Positions 1 to 11,393 of a stretch of 64,000 nucleotides of DNA are shown one piece after another. The translations under genes were made by a program, and so were the position numbers. The first letter of the stretch is position 1; every line of letters begins with the position of its first letter. Source of the stretch: Nemertoderma westbladi (Eukaryota > Xenacoelomorpha > Nemertodermatida > Nemertodermatidae); contig JAUCBJ010009087.1 of assembly GCA_032718475.1 (NCBI GenBank), positions 1 through 64,000 on the forward strand. The letters are read 5' to 3'. A model generated the notes under the pieces. That model was not told the DNA's origin, searched no databases, and worked only from the letters and a program-made list of their open reading frames with translations.

Positions 1-272
1 CAGAGGTGCAGAAGAGCTAAATTTTGGCATGAAGGCAATAAAGGCAGCCTTACTATCAGTAACACAATATAAGTAGCCAATCCTTCAGGTTAGGCTGTTA
101 ATAGCCAAAAACAAACCAGCAACCAACATAATTGGAGAAATTACAGGGCTGTAGCGCTGTTTGCAGAGTGTAGGAGAGGGTCACTGCTCTATAACTAACC
201 AGTTACGTCCGTTACGATAAATACACAACAAAGACTTACTGCATTGGTGTTAGTTTTTGTCTCAAGTTATAA
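1..272. other. No gene recognised; probable Mic60 intron
   Basis: I see no convincing coding frame, RNA gene or repeat here. Because the 3' exons of a Mic60-like gene follow on the + strand, this stretch is probably intron of that gene. That is inference from position only. Confidence 0.3.
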
Positions 273-568
273 GACAATAAGTATAGACAATAAGTATAGA
301 CAATAAGTATAGACAATAAGTATAGACAATAAGTATAGACAATAAGTATAGACAATAAGTATAGACAATAAGTATAGACAATAAGTATAGACAATAAGTA
401 TAGACAATAAGTATAGACAATAAGTATAGACAATAAGTATAGACAATAAGTATAGACAATAAGTATAGACAATAAGTATAGACAATAAGTATAGACAATA
501 AGTATAGACAATAAGTATAGACAATAAGTATAGACAATAAGTATAGACAATAAGTATAGACAATAAGT
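273..568. repeat. 13-bp minisatellite, about 23 copies
   Basis: The unit GACAATAAGTATA is repeated head to tail with almost no variation. No minus-strand frame meets a stop within a unit, so all three minus frames stay open for about 100 codons. Those frames are products of the repeat and not genes. Confidence 0.95.
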
Positions 569-1210
569 CTGCTTTGCACTGAAAGTGATGAGTTTAATAC
601 ATCACCCCTTCCTCCTGTATTTGAAGAATTTTTACCTTTTTCCGTAACGGACGTAATTTTTAACTTGGTCTATTTACAACCGCATTGTAGAACATTATAC
701 CCTATATATGAAATCTCCAAATCTCTGACAACTGTAACTCAATTAGTTTTTCTGTCAGTAATTGGTTATTTTATTTTTTCCTTCTCCCCATGAGGTGTAG
801 ATAATTGTAATAATATTTGAATGGATTTTCTATATGATTTATTGAATATATTTACTTCATATTCAGTACTATTTTTTTTGAAGTCACATAAATATATTGG
901 GGTCAGTGTGTGTTTTTCCAACAATTTGGGATATCCGGATCACTTTAACACCCATCATATGTATAATTGAATCATTTCAATTTTTGGTAGTGAGGGGGGG
1001 GGGGGGGGGTGACCTTTTCGTGGAATTGCCCAAAAGTGTAACAATATAATTATTAATTATATTATTATGAACATAGAGAAACTGCTGCGTAAGAGCCAAA
1101 ACGGATTTCGACCAATTCGATTTATTCATTTCATTTGATTTGTTTTAATCAATTAAATTGATAGAGTAAGCATTAAATAAAAAGGAATCAAATTACAGAT
1201 AGTTAATTAC
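569..1210. other. AT-rich non-coding DNA with a 16-G run
   Basis: There is no supportable gene. A homopolymer of about 16 G lies at 994-1009. The rest is AT-rich sequence, probably intron of the Mic60-like gene. Confidence 0.4.
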
Positions 1211-1449
1211 ATAGCAATATATATGGACTAGGGTAGCTGGTAGAATGGTGGGGGCTGGTGTGGGGGGGGGAGCCATGGTAGTAGGTGGATAGCAATATAT
1301 ATGGACTAGGGTAGCTGGTAGAATGGTGGGGGCTGGTGTGGGGGGGGGGGAGCCATGGTAGTAGGTGGATAGCAATATATATGGGACTAGGGTAAGCTGG
1401 TAGAATGGTGGGGGCGGTGTGGGGGGGGGGGGCCATGGTAGTAGGTGGG
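1211..1449. repeat. Three tandem copies of a ~78-bp G-rich unit
   Basis: Copies start near 1211, 1289 and 1369. Each begins with ATAGCAATATATATGG and ends with a G-run followed by AGCCATGGTAGTAGG. The copies differ mainly in G-run length. The proline-rich minus-strand frame across it is a by-product of the G-runs. Confidence 0.9.
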
Positions 1450-1593
1450 TGGTGATGTGTGACATGTCATTTTCATTTGACATTATAGAATTCCTTGACG
1501 AGAATAAATGAGGATGTTTTTTCGTTAATATAATGATATTCAATGGCGTCAGCTTATATAATAAAATAAGTAGATAATGTGTTAATATTTTAG

Positions 1594-1743
1594 GAAGCAC
1601 GGCGTTTTGTAGGCATCGACGATTCCACCAATACGTTATGGCGTCGTTGTATTGCTAGGTTACGGAATCTTTTCATCCTGACTAGTTTCCCTAAAGGAGT
1701 AACGCCATCTAGTGTTGACTTAGATGATATGACTCCTTATGAG
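1594..1743 (+). CDS. IMMT: Mic60/mitofilin (MICOS subunit), penultimate exon
   Basis: This is a 50-codon exon bounded by TTTTAG at 1588-1593 and the donor GAG|GTGGGT at 1744, phase 0 at both ends. Its peptide starts EARRFVGIDDSTNTLWRR and ends DLDDMTPYE. This matches the Mic60 segment just before the mitofilin C-terminal domain, where the family has an ARR-x-I/V-D-(D/E) block, a hydrophobic helix and then a loop. Mic60 is an inner-membrane protein that organises crista junctions in the MICOS complex. Only the 3' end of the gene is in the window; earlier exons must lie before base 1. I recognised the family from memory of its C-terminus and did no alignment. Confidence 0.82.
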
Positions 1744-1985
1744 GTGGGTAAATAGGTCGGTAATAGGACTATAATTAGTATTTTTGTAGTGGCGATACGT
1801 AGTGGTGGTACAAATCAACCTAGGGTTACCTCACTGCCCGTCGCTATTAACAACGCTACCATTCCTCTATGTTGCGGTGTAAATATTAAACGGGTATTAA
1901 TTGGTTTACTTTATTGATATCCTGGTGGCTAAAGATTAACGAACTTGGTTTATTTTGCTTCTAAGACATCGATTTCCCCTTACAG

Positions 1986-2183
1986 CTGCTTGATTTAGCC
2001 CATTGGTGCTCTCAAGAAGGTGAATTGGATCTCGCTTTGCGTCTAGCCAATAGGATTGGCGGACTTTCTAAACAACTCCTATCTGATTGGCTACGAGAAG
2101 CTCGGCTCCATTTAGAGTCACGACAAGCCGCTCGCTTATTGGCCGCCCACGCTGGGGCTATTAGTCTAGGAATTCTGCAATAA
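1986..2183 (+). CDS. IMMT: Mic60/mitofilin, last coding exon with stop
   Basis: The acceptor CCCCTTACAG ends at 1985. The 65-codon exon continues in phase 0 from the previous exon and ends with TAA at 2181-2183. It carries the mitofilin signature: a helical stretch around HWCSQEGELDLALRLAN, then LSDWLREARLHLESRQA, the counterpart of the family's W-L-x-E-A-R-x-x-L-E-T/S-x-Q motif, and a short Ala-rich end. The length and end point fit the family, so TAA is a working stop codon in this genome. The intron between the two exons is 242 bases and shows no insertions. Confidence 0.87.
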   Translation: MLDLAHWCSQEGELDLALRLANRIGGLSKQLLSDWLREARLHLESRQAARLLAAHAGAISLGILQ

Positions 2184-2280
2184 GGCTATGATATTGTTAT
2201 GTTGCTACAGCAACGTCTGTTTTCGAGTCATGATTTCTGTCTGTTATTATTTAATATTAGAATTTAATATTTTGTATAAT

Positions 2281-2286
2281 AATAAA
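2281..2286 (+). promoter_or_regulatory. Poly(A) signal of the Mic60-like gene
   Basis: A canonical AATAAA lies 98 bases after the stop codon in an AT-rich 3' UTR, with a GT-containing stretch (CATGTGTAAC) just after it. The position fits the end of this transcript. Confidence 0.6.
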
Positions 2287-2431
2287 CATGTGTAACTAAT
2301 TGTAACTATGTAATGCCATAACAAAAATCAAATTTTATTACAAAGAGCGTCACAGTCGAACAAAACGACATAACATTCTTATATGTAATATTTTAAATTA
2401 AATGGGAAGAATCCTTTATGCTCATTAATTT

Positions 2432-3805
2432 CTACCATTGGTGATCTTCCACAGTAAACCCTTCCACTGTTCCCTAAAGGAATGCCTGTTCACCACCATG
2501 GGTGATCCTCTACAGTAAACCCTTCCACTCTCGTTCCTAAAGGAATGCCTGTTCACCACCATGGGTGATCTTCCACAGTAAACCCTTCCACTCTGTTTCC
2601 CAAAGGAATGCCTGTTCACCACCATGGGTGATCTTCCACAGTAAACCCTTCCACTCTGTTTCCTAAAGGAATGCCTTGTTACTACCATGGGTGATCTTCC
2701 ACAGTAAACCCTTCCACTCTGTTTCCTAAAGGAATGCTTGTTCACCACCATGGGTGATCTTCCACAGTAAACCCTTCCACTCTGATTCCTACAGGAATGC
2801 CTGTTCACCACCATGGCTGATCTTCCACAGTAAACCCTTCCACTCTGTTTCCTAAAGGAATGCTTGTTCACCACCATGGGTGATCTTCCACAGTAAAAGC
2901 TTCCACTCTGTTTCCTAAAGGAATGCCAGTTCACCACCATGGGTGATCTTCCACAGTAAACCCTTCCACTCTGTTTCCTAAGGGAATGCCTGTCCACCAC
3001 CATGGGTGATCTTCCACAGTAAACCCTTCCACTCTGTTTCCTAAAGGAATGCCTGTTCACCACCATGGGTGATCTTCCACAGTAAACCCTTCCACTCTGT
3101 TTCCTAAAGGAATGCTTGTTCACCACCATGGGTGATCTTCCACAGTAAACCCTTCCACTCTGTTTCCTAAAATAATGCCTGTTCACCACCATGGGTGATC
3201 TTCCACAGTAAACCCTTCCACTCTGTTTCCTAAAGGAATGCTTGTTCACCACCATGGGTGATCTTCCACAGTAAACCCTTCCACTCTGTTTCCTAAAGGA
3301 ATGTCTGTTCACCACCATGGGTGATCTTCCACAGTAAACCCTTCCACTCTGTTTCCTAAAGGAATGCCTGTTCACCACCATGGGTGATCTTCCACAGTAA
3401 ACCCTTCCACTCTGTTTCCTAAAGGAATGTTTGTTCACCACCATGGGTGATCTTCCACAGTAAACCCTTCCACTCTGTTTCCTAAAAGAATGCCTGTTCA
3501 CCACCATGGGTGATCTTCCACAGTAAACCCTTCCACTCTGTTTCCTAAAGGAATGCTTGTTCACCACCATGGGTGATCTTCCACAGTAAACCCTTCCACT
3601 CTGTTTCCTAAAGGAATGTCTGTTCACCACCATGGGTGATCTTCCACAGTAAATCCTTCCACTCTGTTTCCTAAAGGAATGCCAGTTCACCACCATGGGT
3701 GATCTTCCACAGTAAACCCTTCCACTCTGTTTCCTAAAGGAATGTCTGTTCACCACCATGGGTGATCTTCCACAGTAAACCCTTCCACTCTGTTTCCTAA
3801 AGGAA
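2432..3805. repeat. 63-bp satellite, block 1 (about 22 units)
   Basis: Each unit contains GTGATCTTCCACAGTAAACC, then CTCTGTTTCCTAAAGGAATG, then a GTTCACCACCATGG end. Since 63 is divisible by three, one minus-strand frame stays open for 463 codons and repeats a 21-residue peptide. Units differ by scattered substitutions and small in-frame changes. The block is cut at its right end by a LINE flanked by copies of TTCCTAAAGGAA. Confidence 0.95.
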
Positions 3806-4930
3806 ACAGAGTTCACTCTCTTTCATTATATGGGATTCCTGATGAAATTATTACGGCAATCAGATCAGTATACGATGATTCGACAACATTTGTGTCTACT
3901 GTTGACGGTGACACATAACCATTTGAAGTATTATGGGGCGTCCGCCAGGGAGACACACTTGCACCATTCTTGTTCATAATTGTGGTTGACTATGTTCTAC
4001 GCATGTCCTTAGATCATCATGATGATGATGGGGTGATGATAACTCCACCTACTGGCTCCAGAAGTCGAGGAAATCCTGCCAAGTACCTAACTGATCTAGA
4101 CTTTGCTGATGACTTAGGAGTATTCTCAGAATCACTAGAGGGAGCCCAATGGCTCCTCAGCTCATTAGAACATGCTGCTTCTAGTATTGGTCTTTTTATT
4201 AACTCCAGAAAGACCAAAATTTTGACAGTTAACTTTGAAAGTCCTCAGCAAGTCTCTGATCGGATGAGCATAAGCTCAAAGGATGGTATGCTTGAGCATG
4301 TGGACGACTTCTGTTACCTGGAATCATGGATCCGGAAGTCAGGTGAGGACCTTCGAATACGTAAGGGAAAGGCATGGACAGTCTTGAATAGGCTTTCCAG
4401 GATTTGGAAGTCACCGAGAATTAATCGGAAACTTAAGGTCCGATTATTTAGAGCAGCAGTAGTTCCAGTACTCCTCTATGGGAGTCCATGCTGGGCTCTA
4501 ACTGCTGAGGACACCAAATCTCTGGATGGCACATTCAAAAGAATGCTTCTCCGGGTTCATTGTGTCAAGTACAATGCACACATCTCCAACCAGACACTAT
4601 ATAACATTGGAGGTGTCTCATTGGTTCCCCCAAGCTTGACACTAGAACAAAGTCGCCTCCGCTTTGCAGGACATTGCTTTCGCCGTGAGGACCAGCCAGT
4701 GCATAATCTTGTACTTTGGCAGCCTCATGGAGTGAATAAGCATGGTGGACAGCCCATGACTTTCTTGAAACGCATCTTAAAGGACACTGGCCTTGAAGAT
4801 GCGGATGATCTAGCAAATGTCATGGGTGATAGGGAGTTGTGGCGGCGCAATTTTGTCGACAAGCCGGCACAGCATTTTTAAAAATGCAGCTGCAATGCAG
4901 CATGCCGATCCTAGTAGTAGTAGTAGTAGT
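3806..4930 (+). mobile_element. 5'-truncated LINE of the TAG-tail group, copy 1
   Basis: The insert begins directly after TTCCTAAAGGAA of the satellite and ends with (TAG)n, followed by the same TTCCTAAAGGAA. This gives a target duplication of about 12 bases. The frame 3970-4881 encodes the C-terminal half of a non-LTR reverse transcriptase: the catalytic FADD box (in LDFADDLGVFSE), then a thumb region and a C-terminal domain with YLESWI, LLYGSPCW and RLRFAGHC motifs, ending near the stop at 4879-4881. Upstream, the coding frame already includes a GDTLAPF block near 3950 but holds an in-frame TAA, so the copy is dead. The 5' truncation, 3' simple tail and target duplication are what target-primed reverse transcription leaves. 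Confidence 0.9.
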
Positions 4931-7648
4931 TTCCTAAAGGAATACCAGTTCACCACCATGGGTGATCTTCCTCAGTAAACCCTTCCACGCTGTTTCCTAA
5001 AGGAATGCCTGTTAACCACCATGGGTGCTTCCACAGTAAACCCTTCCACTCTGTTTCCTAAAGGAATGCCTGTTCACCACCATGGGTTATATTCCACAGT
5101 AAAACCTTCCACTCGGGTTCCTGAAGGAATGCTTGTTCACCACCATGGGTGATCATCCACAGTAAACCCTTCCACTCTGTTTCCTAAAGGAATGCCTGTT
5201 CACCACCGTGGGTTTATCTTCCACAGTAAACCCTTCCACTCTGTTTCCTAAAGGAATGCCTGTTCACCACCATGGGTGATCTTCCACAGTAAACCCTTCC
5301 ACTCTGTTTCCTAAAGGAATGCCAGTTCACCACCATGGGTGATATTCCACAGTAAACCCTTCCACTCTGTTTCCTAAAGGAATGCCTGTTCACCACCATG
5401 GGTGATCTTCCATAGTAAACCCTTCCACTCTGTTTCCTAAAGGAATGCCAGTTCACCACCATGGGTGATATTCCACAGTAAACCCTTGCACTCTGTTTCC
5501 TAAAGGAATGCCTGCTCACCACCATGGGTGATCTTCAACAGTAAACCCTTCCACTCTGTTTCCTAAAGGAATGCCTGTTCTCCACAATGGCTGATCTTCC
5601 ATAGTAAACCCTTCCACTCTGTTTCCTAAAGGAATGCTGTTAACCACCATGGGTGATCTTCCACAGTAAATCCTTCCACTCTGTTTCCTAAAGGAATGCC
5701 TGTTCACCACCGTGGGTTTATCTTCCACAGTAAACCCTTCCACTCTGTTTCCTAAAGGAATGCCTGTTCACCACCGTGGGTTTATCTTCCACAGTAAACC
5801 CTTCCACTCTGTTTCCTAAAGGAATGCCTGTTCACCACCGTGGGTTTATCTTCCACAGTAAACCCTTCCACTCTGTTTCCTAAAGGAATGCCTGTTCACC
5901 ACCGTGGGTTTATCTTCAACAGTAAACCCTTCCACTCTGTTTCCTAAAGGAATGCCTGTTCACCACCGTGGGTTTATCTTCCACAGTAAACCCTTCCACT
6001 CTGTTTCCTAAAGGAATGCCTGTTCACCACCATGGGTGATATTCCACAGTAAACCCTTCCACTCTGTTTCCTAAAGGAATGCCAGTTCACCACCATGGGT
6101 GATATTCCACAGTAAACCCTTGCACTCTGTTTCCTAAAGGAATGCCTGCTCACCACCATGGGTGATCTTCAACAGTAAACCCTTCCACTCTGTTTCCTAA
6201 AGGAATGCCTGTTCTCCACAATGGCTGATCTTCCATAGTAAACCCTTCCACTCTGTTTCCTAAAGGAATGCTGTTAACCACCATGGGTGATCTTCCACAG
6301 TAAATCCTTCCACTCTGTTTCCTAAAGGAATGCCTGTTCACCACCGTGGGTTTATCTTCCACAGTAAACCCTTCCACTCTGTTTCCTAAAGGAATGCCTG
6401 TTCACCACCATGGGTGATCATCCACAGTAAACCCTTCCACTCTGTTTCCTAAAGGAATGCCTGTTCACCACCGTGGGTTTATCTTCCACAGTAAACCCTT
6501 CCACTCTGTTTCCTAAAGGAATGCCTGTTCACCACCATGGGTGATCTTCCACAGTAAACCCTTCCACTCTGTTTCCTAAAGGAATGCCAGTTCACCACCA
6601 TGGGTGATATTCCACAGTAAACCCTTCCACTCTGTTTCCTAAAGGAATGCCTGTTCACCACCATGGGTGATCTTCCATAGTAAACCCTTCCACTCTGTTT
6701 CCTAAAGGAATGCCAGTTCACCACCATGGGTGATATTCCACAGTAAACCCTTGCACTCTGTTTCCTAAAGGAATGCCTGCTCACCACCATGGGTGATCTT
6801 CAACAGTAAACCCTTCCACTCTGTTTCCTAAAGGAATGCCTGTTCTCCACAATGGCTGATCTTCCATAGTAAACCCTTCCACTCTGTTTCCTAAAGGAAT
6901 GCTGTTAACCACCATGGGTGATCTTCCACAGTAAATCCTTCCACTCTATTTCCTAAAGGAATGACTGTTCACCACCATGGGTGATCTTCCACAGTAAACC
7001 CTTCCACTCTGTTTCCTAAAGGAATGCCTGTTCACCACCGTGGGTTTATCTTCCACAGTAAACCCTTCCACTCTGTTTCCTAAAGGAATGCCTGTTCACC
7101 ACCATGGGTGATCTTCCACAGTAAACCCTTCCACTCTGTTTCCTAAAGGAATGCCAGTTCACCACCATGGGTGATATTCCACAGTAAACCCTTCCACTCT
7201 GTTTCCTAAAGGAATGCCTGTTCACCACCATGGGTGATCTTCCATAGTAAACCCTTCCACTCTGTTTCCTAAAGGAATGCCAGTTCACCACCATGGGTGA
7301 TATTCCACAGTAAACCCTTGCACTCTGTTTCCTAAAGGAATGCCTGCTCACCACCATGGGTGATCTTCAACAGTAAACCCTTCCACTCTGTTTCCTAAAG
7401 GAATGCCTGTTCTCCACAATGGCTGATCTTCCATAGTAAACCCTTCCACTCTGTTTCCTAAAGGAATGCTGTTAACCACCATGGGTGATCTTCCACAGTA
7501 AATCCTTCCACTCTATTTCCTAAAGGAATGACTGTTCACCACCATGGGTGATCTTCCATAGTAAACCCTTCAACTCTGTTTCCTAAAGGAATTCCTGTTC
7601 ACCACCATGGGTGATGTTCCACAGTATACACTTCCACTCTGTTTCCCA
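4931..7648. repeat. 63-bp satellite, block 2 (about 43 units)
   Basis: This continues block 1 after the LINE. It shows higher-order structure: a nine-unit segment of 567 bp recurs head to tail, for example starting near 6479 and again near 7046, and a related segment starts near 5214. Variant units with a GTTTATCTTCCACAG join are clustered at 5700-5990. Unequal exchange within the array would explain this. Confidence 0.93.
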
Positions 7649-7846
7649 AGTTACTTTGGTTCCCATTTGTGGACCAGTCAAGGATGAAAGCCAGGGTTGC
7701 GCTAGCTGCAGTATTTAAAACACATTGCTGCCCCATCTAGGGATCGAACACGGGCTTCCTAATTGGAAGCCCTGGAATGTCACCATTAGACCAAAATTTA
7801 TGCAGCTGCAATGCAGCATGCCAATTTTAGTGTAGTATTAGGGAAG
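7649..7846 (-). mobile_element. SINE-like composite: antisense tRNA-like part joined to a LINE tail
   Basis: Read on the minus strand from about 7794, TGGTCTAATGG resembles a Pol III A box and GTGTTCGATCC a B box, about 50 bases apart, as in tRNA-derived SINEs. Between them GGCTTCC and GGAAGCC form a perfect seven-pair stem. At 7800-7822 the + strand carries ATGCAGCTGCAATGCAGCAT, which is also the 3' end of the TAG-tail LINE (4885-4904). The tRNA-like part and LINE-like tail are in opposite orientations, so this may be a composite of two insertions. It is not an intact tRNA, since a normal acceptor stem and anticodon loop are lacking. Confidence 0.45.
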
Positions 7847-10298
7847 CGAAAACTGTTACTCAACAACAACCAATACATTGGTATAGTGATCACCGAGGAG
7901 CCATCATAGTCTTACCCAACGAATTAAGGTCAATGACCTTGTGTACCATACTCTTAATTCCAGACCAATAATCTATGTCTAAATTCCTGTATGTTCTCTT
8001 CAGTATTTCACACAGCCAGTGAGTTTTCAGTATTTCACACAGCCAGTGAGTTTTTCTAGACAACTTCCCCTCTGCAGCAGTCCTGCAATCCTTGAAACAT
8101 TTGACATCACAAGGGGAGGATGGCCGAGGATGGGAGTGATGGCTGTCATTATGAGTGGAACCCTAGAGAATGCGGCGCATTCCGTGACACCATATTGCAA
8201 CGTTTGGGTGAGCGTGATGTATAAAAACTCGTTAACTAAGAAGGTCATTGAACCTTCTAATCCAACTGCTAGGTTACCTTGATACCCAGTTATGCCACAA
8301 TAATTAAATTATCTGCGAAGTACGAGAGTTTGAGTTAGGCAGGTTGAAGAGTGTGGATATCGATTGTTATTAAGGCGCCGCGCATGGGTCTACCCCCTGC
8401 TAAATAGTGCCCCCCCCCCCCCCCCCCCCCCCCCAACCCGTGAAATGATAATTAATATCGACAACTTTCACTCAAATTGCCTCAACTCTTATTACTTACT
8501 ACTTTGATGGCTGTCGTTGTGTATCAGGTTGCAGCTGTTGTTAGTTTGGTGTGGACTACAACCGGGTTCGAGTGTTATTCTATTCAGACAAGGATACTTT
8601 CCAACAACTGGGAGAGAACATATGTGTGCGTTTCGATATCATTATAATTATAACTCATATACATAATTCTTTCACTACTCACCTCTCCTATATTTATTAT
8701 TACTTTTTTTGTTGTTGTTGTAACTTATAATAGCGGAGTGACATAGCAAAAAATTGTGACAAAAGTGCCAAATGTTTCTTGTCATTAACTTTTGGTATAT
8801 AGATGACAAAAAAACCCATGCTCTAAAAAAAAATTTGTTTAACATTTATTTATTGTTGAAAATTATAAAGAAATTGGCATAGTACAGGCCAATCAATGAA
8901 AGAGTGGGTAATTAGAAAACGAAATGTTGGTATTTCAGAATAAGTAATTAATTTTGCAATAAGATGCGATCCAATGAGAAATGACTCTAACATGTTGCTT
9001 ATTAATTGCTTTACTGTCTAGGCCACAAACTAATGCAAAAATAATGCAATTGCACTGCAAGGTGACTTTCGAGGGCCTACTATCAACTACTATTTCACAT
9101 ACCGGTAATACAATTTTTATATTGATTTTAGGAGTAATTATTTATTTGTTTTCATTTAAGGTCAAAATGTCAACTGTCTGTTTTTTATTGACTCTATAGC
9201 AGAATTTAATGAGGATTTCAAATCTGAAAACCGCTTAGCGAAACCTTTTTTAGTTCTCGAGTTATTGCTGTTTTTCTGTATGACGGTCTGTCTGTAAATG
9301 AATCCATCGACCCGAACACCCCCATAATGAAAGTTTTAGCCCGGTGATGTGCTTCTATCATGCCAGAAATGATTAACCAACCAGACCACAGACAGCCAAT
9401 TTTGGCGGGAAGGTTTAAAATTTGAAGGAAATTATCTCGGAATGACATTTTTCATTTTTCAAATTTCTACACCTCCGCCATTTTTTAACCAAAATTTTCT
9501 TTATTTTTGGCTCATTCGAAATGGTTATGGCAGTTCGTCAAAAGTTATCGATTGGAATTTTTATATTTCTGTTTTTACAGCCAATTTTTCAGATTAAAGC
9601 CAAAAATTTGTTACAATTTTGCCAAATATTAATAAAAATTAATTAATTTTCATAAAAAGGCAAAACTAAGAATTTTAATCAGTAACTTTTGTGGACCTCA
9701 ACTCCGTAATTCGAAAAAAAATGGTTTCAAACAATTTCATAATTTATAAAAATTTCAGTTTTAATTTCAGTAGAAATTGTAGACATTTAAAAAAGTGTTC
9801 AGGGGGGTGGGGGGGGGGGGGGGGGGGTGGGGGGGGGGATGTACTCCCCTCTCAAAATCCACAATAGTTTATTATATAACAAAACAATTTTTTGGGAACA
9901 AGGGTTTTTAAGATCGTCGTATTTAGTCTATAAGTTGTGTTAATTTATATAACACAATATTAATTTATATAAGTTGTGTTGATTCCTACAGTATATTGTA
10001 CTGTATATACCAGCCAGGTGATAATAAATCGTATTAAATGTTTGGAAAAATTTCCGTTGCTCTGGAAACAAATTGGTAACTATGCAGACGTACATACTAC
10101 ATAATTTCTGTCAATCAATAATAGTCCTCGGACTAAAGTTGGTTTTCAATAAATTTTGGAAAAATCTCATAAATGACAACGCTTGTTGCTATGTAAAATC
10201 CATGTAGTCAAGTAAGTAAATATGAAATTGAAAGTGTTAATTGTTCTCAAATTCTTTGAAGCATGGAATTTATATAATCTATATACCCAAACGTAGTC
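7847..10298. other. Intergenic DNA: small repeats and homopolymers, no firm gene
   Basis: Visible items are a 28-bp tandem duplication near 8000-8056 (TTCAGTATTTCACACAGCCAG), a run of about 25 C at 8410-8434, a G-rich run at 9803-9838, and a segment at 9217-9300 that resembles 57396-57480 and is probably a dispersed repeat. Open frames exist on both strands at 8019-8282, but neither resembles a protein I know. Confidence 0.4.
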
Positions 10299-10350
10299 CC
10301 ATGTGAAGAATACCAGGCTTTCTGCCGTCATATTTCACTTTGCAGTTACC

Positions 10351-10571
10351 CCCATGTGAAGAATACCAGGTTTTCACCAAAAACACAGGTAATAGAATGG
10401 CTGAATCTAACCAAAACAATAAACGAATTAGTATATGTACAGGTTATAAGACAGAAATAAGCGTTATAAAACACTTAATAAAGATAAATTCAAAAAAATA
10501 AAGAATCTTCACATATAAAATTACAATAAAAAGTCGACCGAAAAGTGAAATACTGGTATTCTTCACATGGG
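10351..10571. mobile_element. MITE-like inverted-repeat element, ~221 bp
   Basis: The left end CCCATGTGAAGAATACCAGG and the right end CTGGTATTCTTCACATGGG are inverted copies, and the match extends inward with TTTCAC to about 27 bases. The interior is AT-rich and non-coding. A third copy of the same end lies at 10298-10317, 53 bases upstream in the same orientation as the left end, suggesting a partial tandem duplication. I see no clear target duplication, so the superfamily is not assigned. Confidence 0.6.
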
Positions 10572-11226
10572 CGCAAAAGTACTACCCAGCCACCCCACTA
10601 CCGGTAAAAGAAATTTATGGAAAAGTTATAAAATATTCATTTTTAAAGTTTTACTGTTAGGCAGCTACCTTCTTGTAGGGAGGGAATATGGCTATTTTAG
10701 TGTACAGCATTATTATGGCAATTAATATTAGTAGAATGCTAGTGAGTAACTTTGCACCCCCTAGGGCTGTTTATCTATCAGCACTGCTAGGTGCTAGGAG
10801 GTGAACAACACAGTGATTCCGTTTCACGAGCGAGCAATGGGAGCAAGTTCATTAAATAAAAACGATTTCGATCGATTGAAAAATGATCTTTACTGCATAA
10901 TCCTCTTCATGTAACTGAATTCGTCAAGTTATTTGTTAAGGAATTTCAGCTCAAAAGGTTCAGTAAGACAAATTGTCCAGCACATATGCGTCAATGGGTC
11001 AACAAACTAATATTCTGAGTTCATTTGTGAAAAATTTACTGTTCCAGTGCAATTATCTCAGGCTCTCCATAGTGGGCCCTTTGTCCTAATTTGTGGACAT
11101 TGACAAAGTGTTCCCTTTTAAATAATTTGTGGACTCTTGACATAGTAGGCGCTTTGTCCTAATTCTATGGACTCTGCCATAGTGGAATAATTATTGGTCC
11201 ATTGTAATATCACCTCATCACAAGCT
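10572..11226. other. Upstream region of the amine oxidase gene
   Basis: Non-coding. Three imperfect direct repeats of a ~60-bp unit with CCATAGTGG / TTTGTCCTAATT / TGTGGAC motifs lie at about 11065-11184, ending just before the start of the amine oxidase exon. They may lie in the promoter or 5' UTR, but I see no clear TATA box. Confidence 0.35.
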
Positions 11227-11393
11227 ATGGTAGTGATTTTTCTTGTTTCTATTGTATTATTCGGTTATGGTTGTTATGGAGATGACGTCATTGTTGTTGG
11301 TGCCGGTATTTCCGGCCTAGCTGCTGCTAACCGGCTCATTCAACGGAGAGGCCATCTAGGAGTCAATGTTAAAATAATTGAAGCTCGGAGCAG
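11227..11393 (+). CDS. Secreted FAD amine oxidase, exon 1 (signal peptide and GxGxxG)
   Basis: The start is ATG 11227 with G at -3 and G at +4. A longer reading from 11194 begins with TTG and is not preferred. Residues 1-18 (MVVIFLVSIVLFGYGCYG) form a signal peptide. They are followed at once by DDVIVVGAGISGLAAANRL, the Rossmann dinucleotide-binding motif of flavin amine oxidases (polyamine oxidase, monoamine oxidase and L-amino-acid oxidase relatives), and by the IIEARSR strand that contacts the FAD ribose. The exon ends after AGCAG with the donor GTTGGT (phase 2). Read-through hits TAA at 11401. Exon 2, 37.7 kb away, completes the EAR-x-R-x-GGRV motif. The substrate cannot be told from this part. 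Confidence 0.85.

Noticed and set aside
1193-1600. Proline-rich minus-strand ORF
   Set aside because: Arises from the G-rich 78-bp repeats and overlaps the splice acceptor of the Mic60 exon.
2425-7357. 63-bp array as a gene for a repeat protein
   Set aside because: Only block 1 stays open; the other blocks have breaks, there is no non-repeat domain and no sign of a promoter or introns.
7735-7795. Functional tRNA gene (minus strand)
   Set aside because: No acceptor stem or standard anticodon loop; better explained as a SINE-like remnant.
8019-8282. Overlapping ORFs on both strands
   Set aside because: Neither resembles a known protein, no splice or start evidence decides between them, and one includes the 28-bp duplication.
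11194-11226. Upstream extension of the amine oxidase start
   Set aside because: Begins with TTG; ATG 11227 has good context and gives a proper signal peptide.
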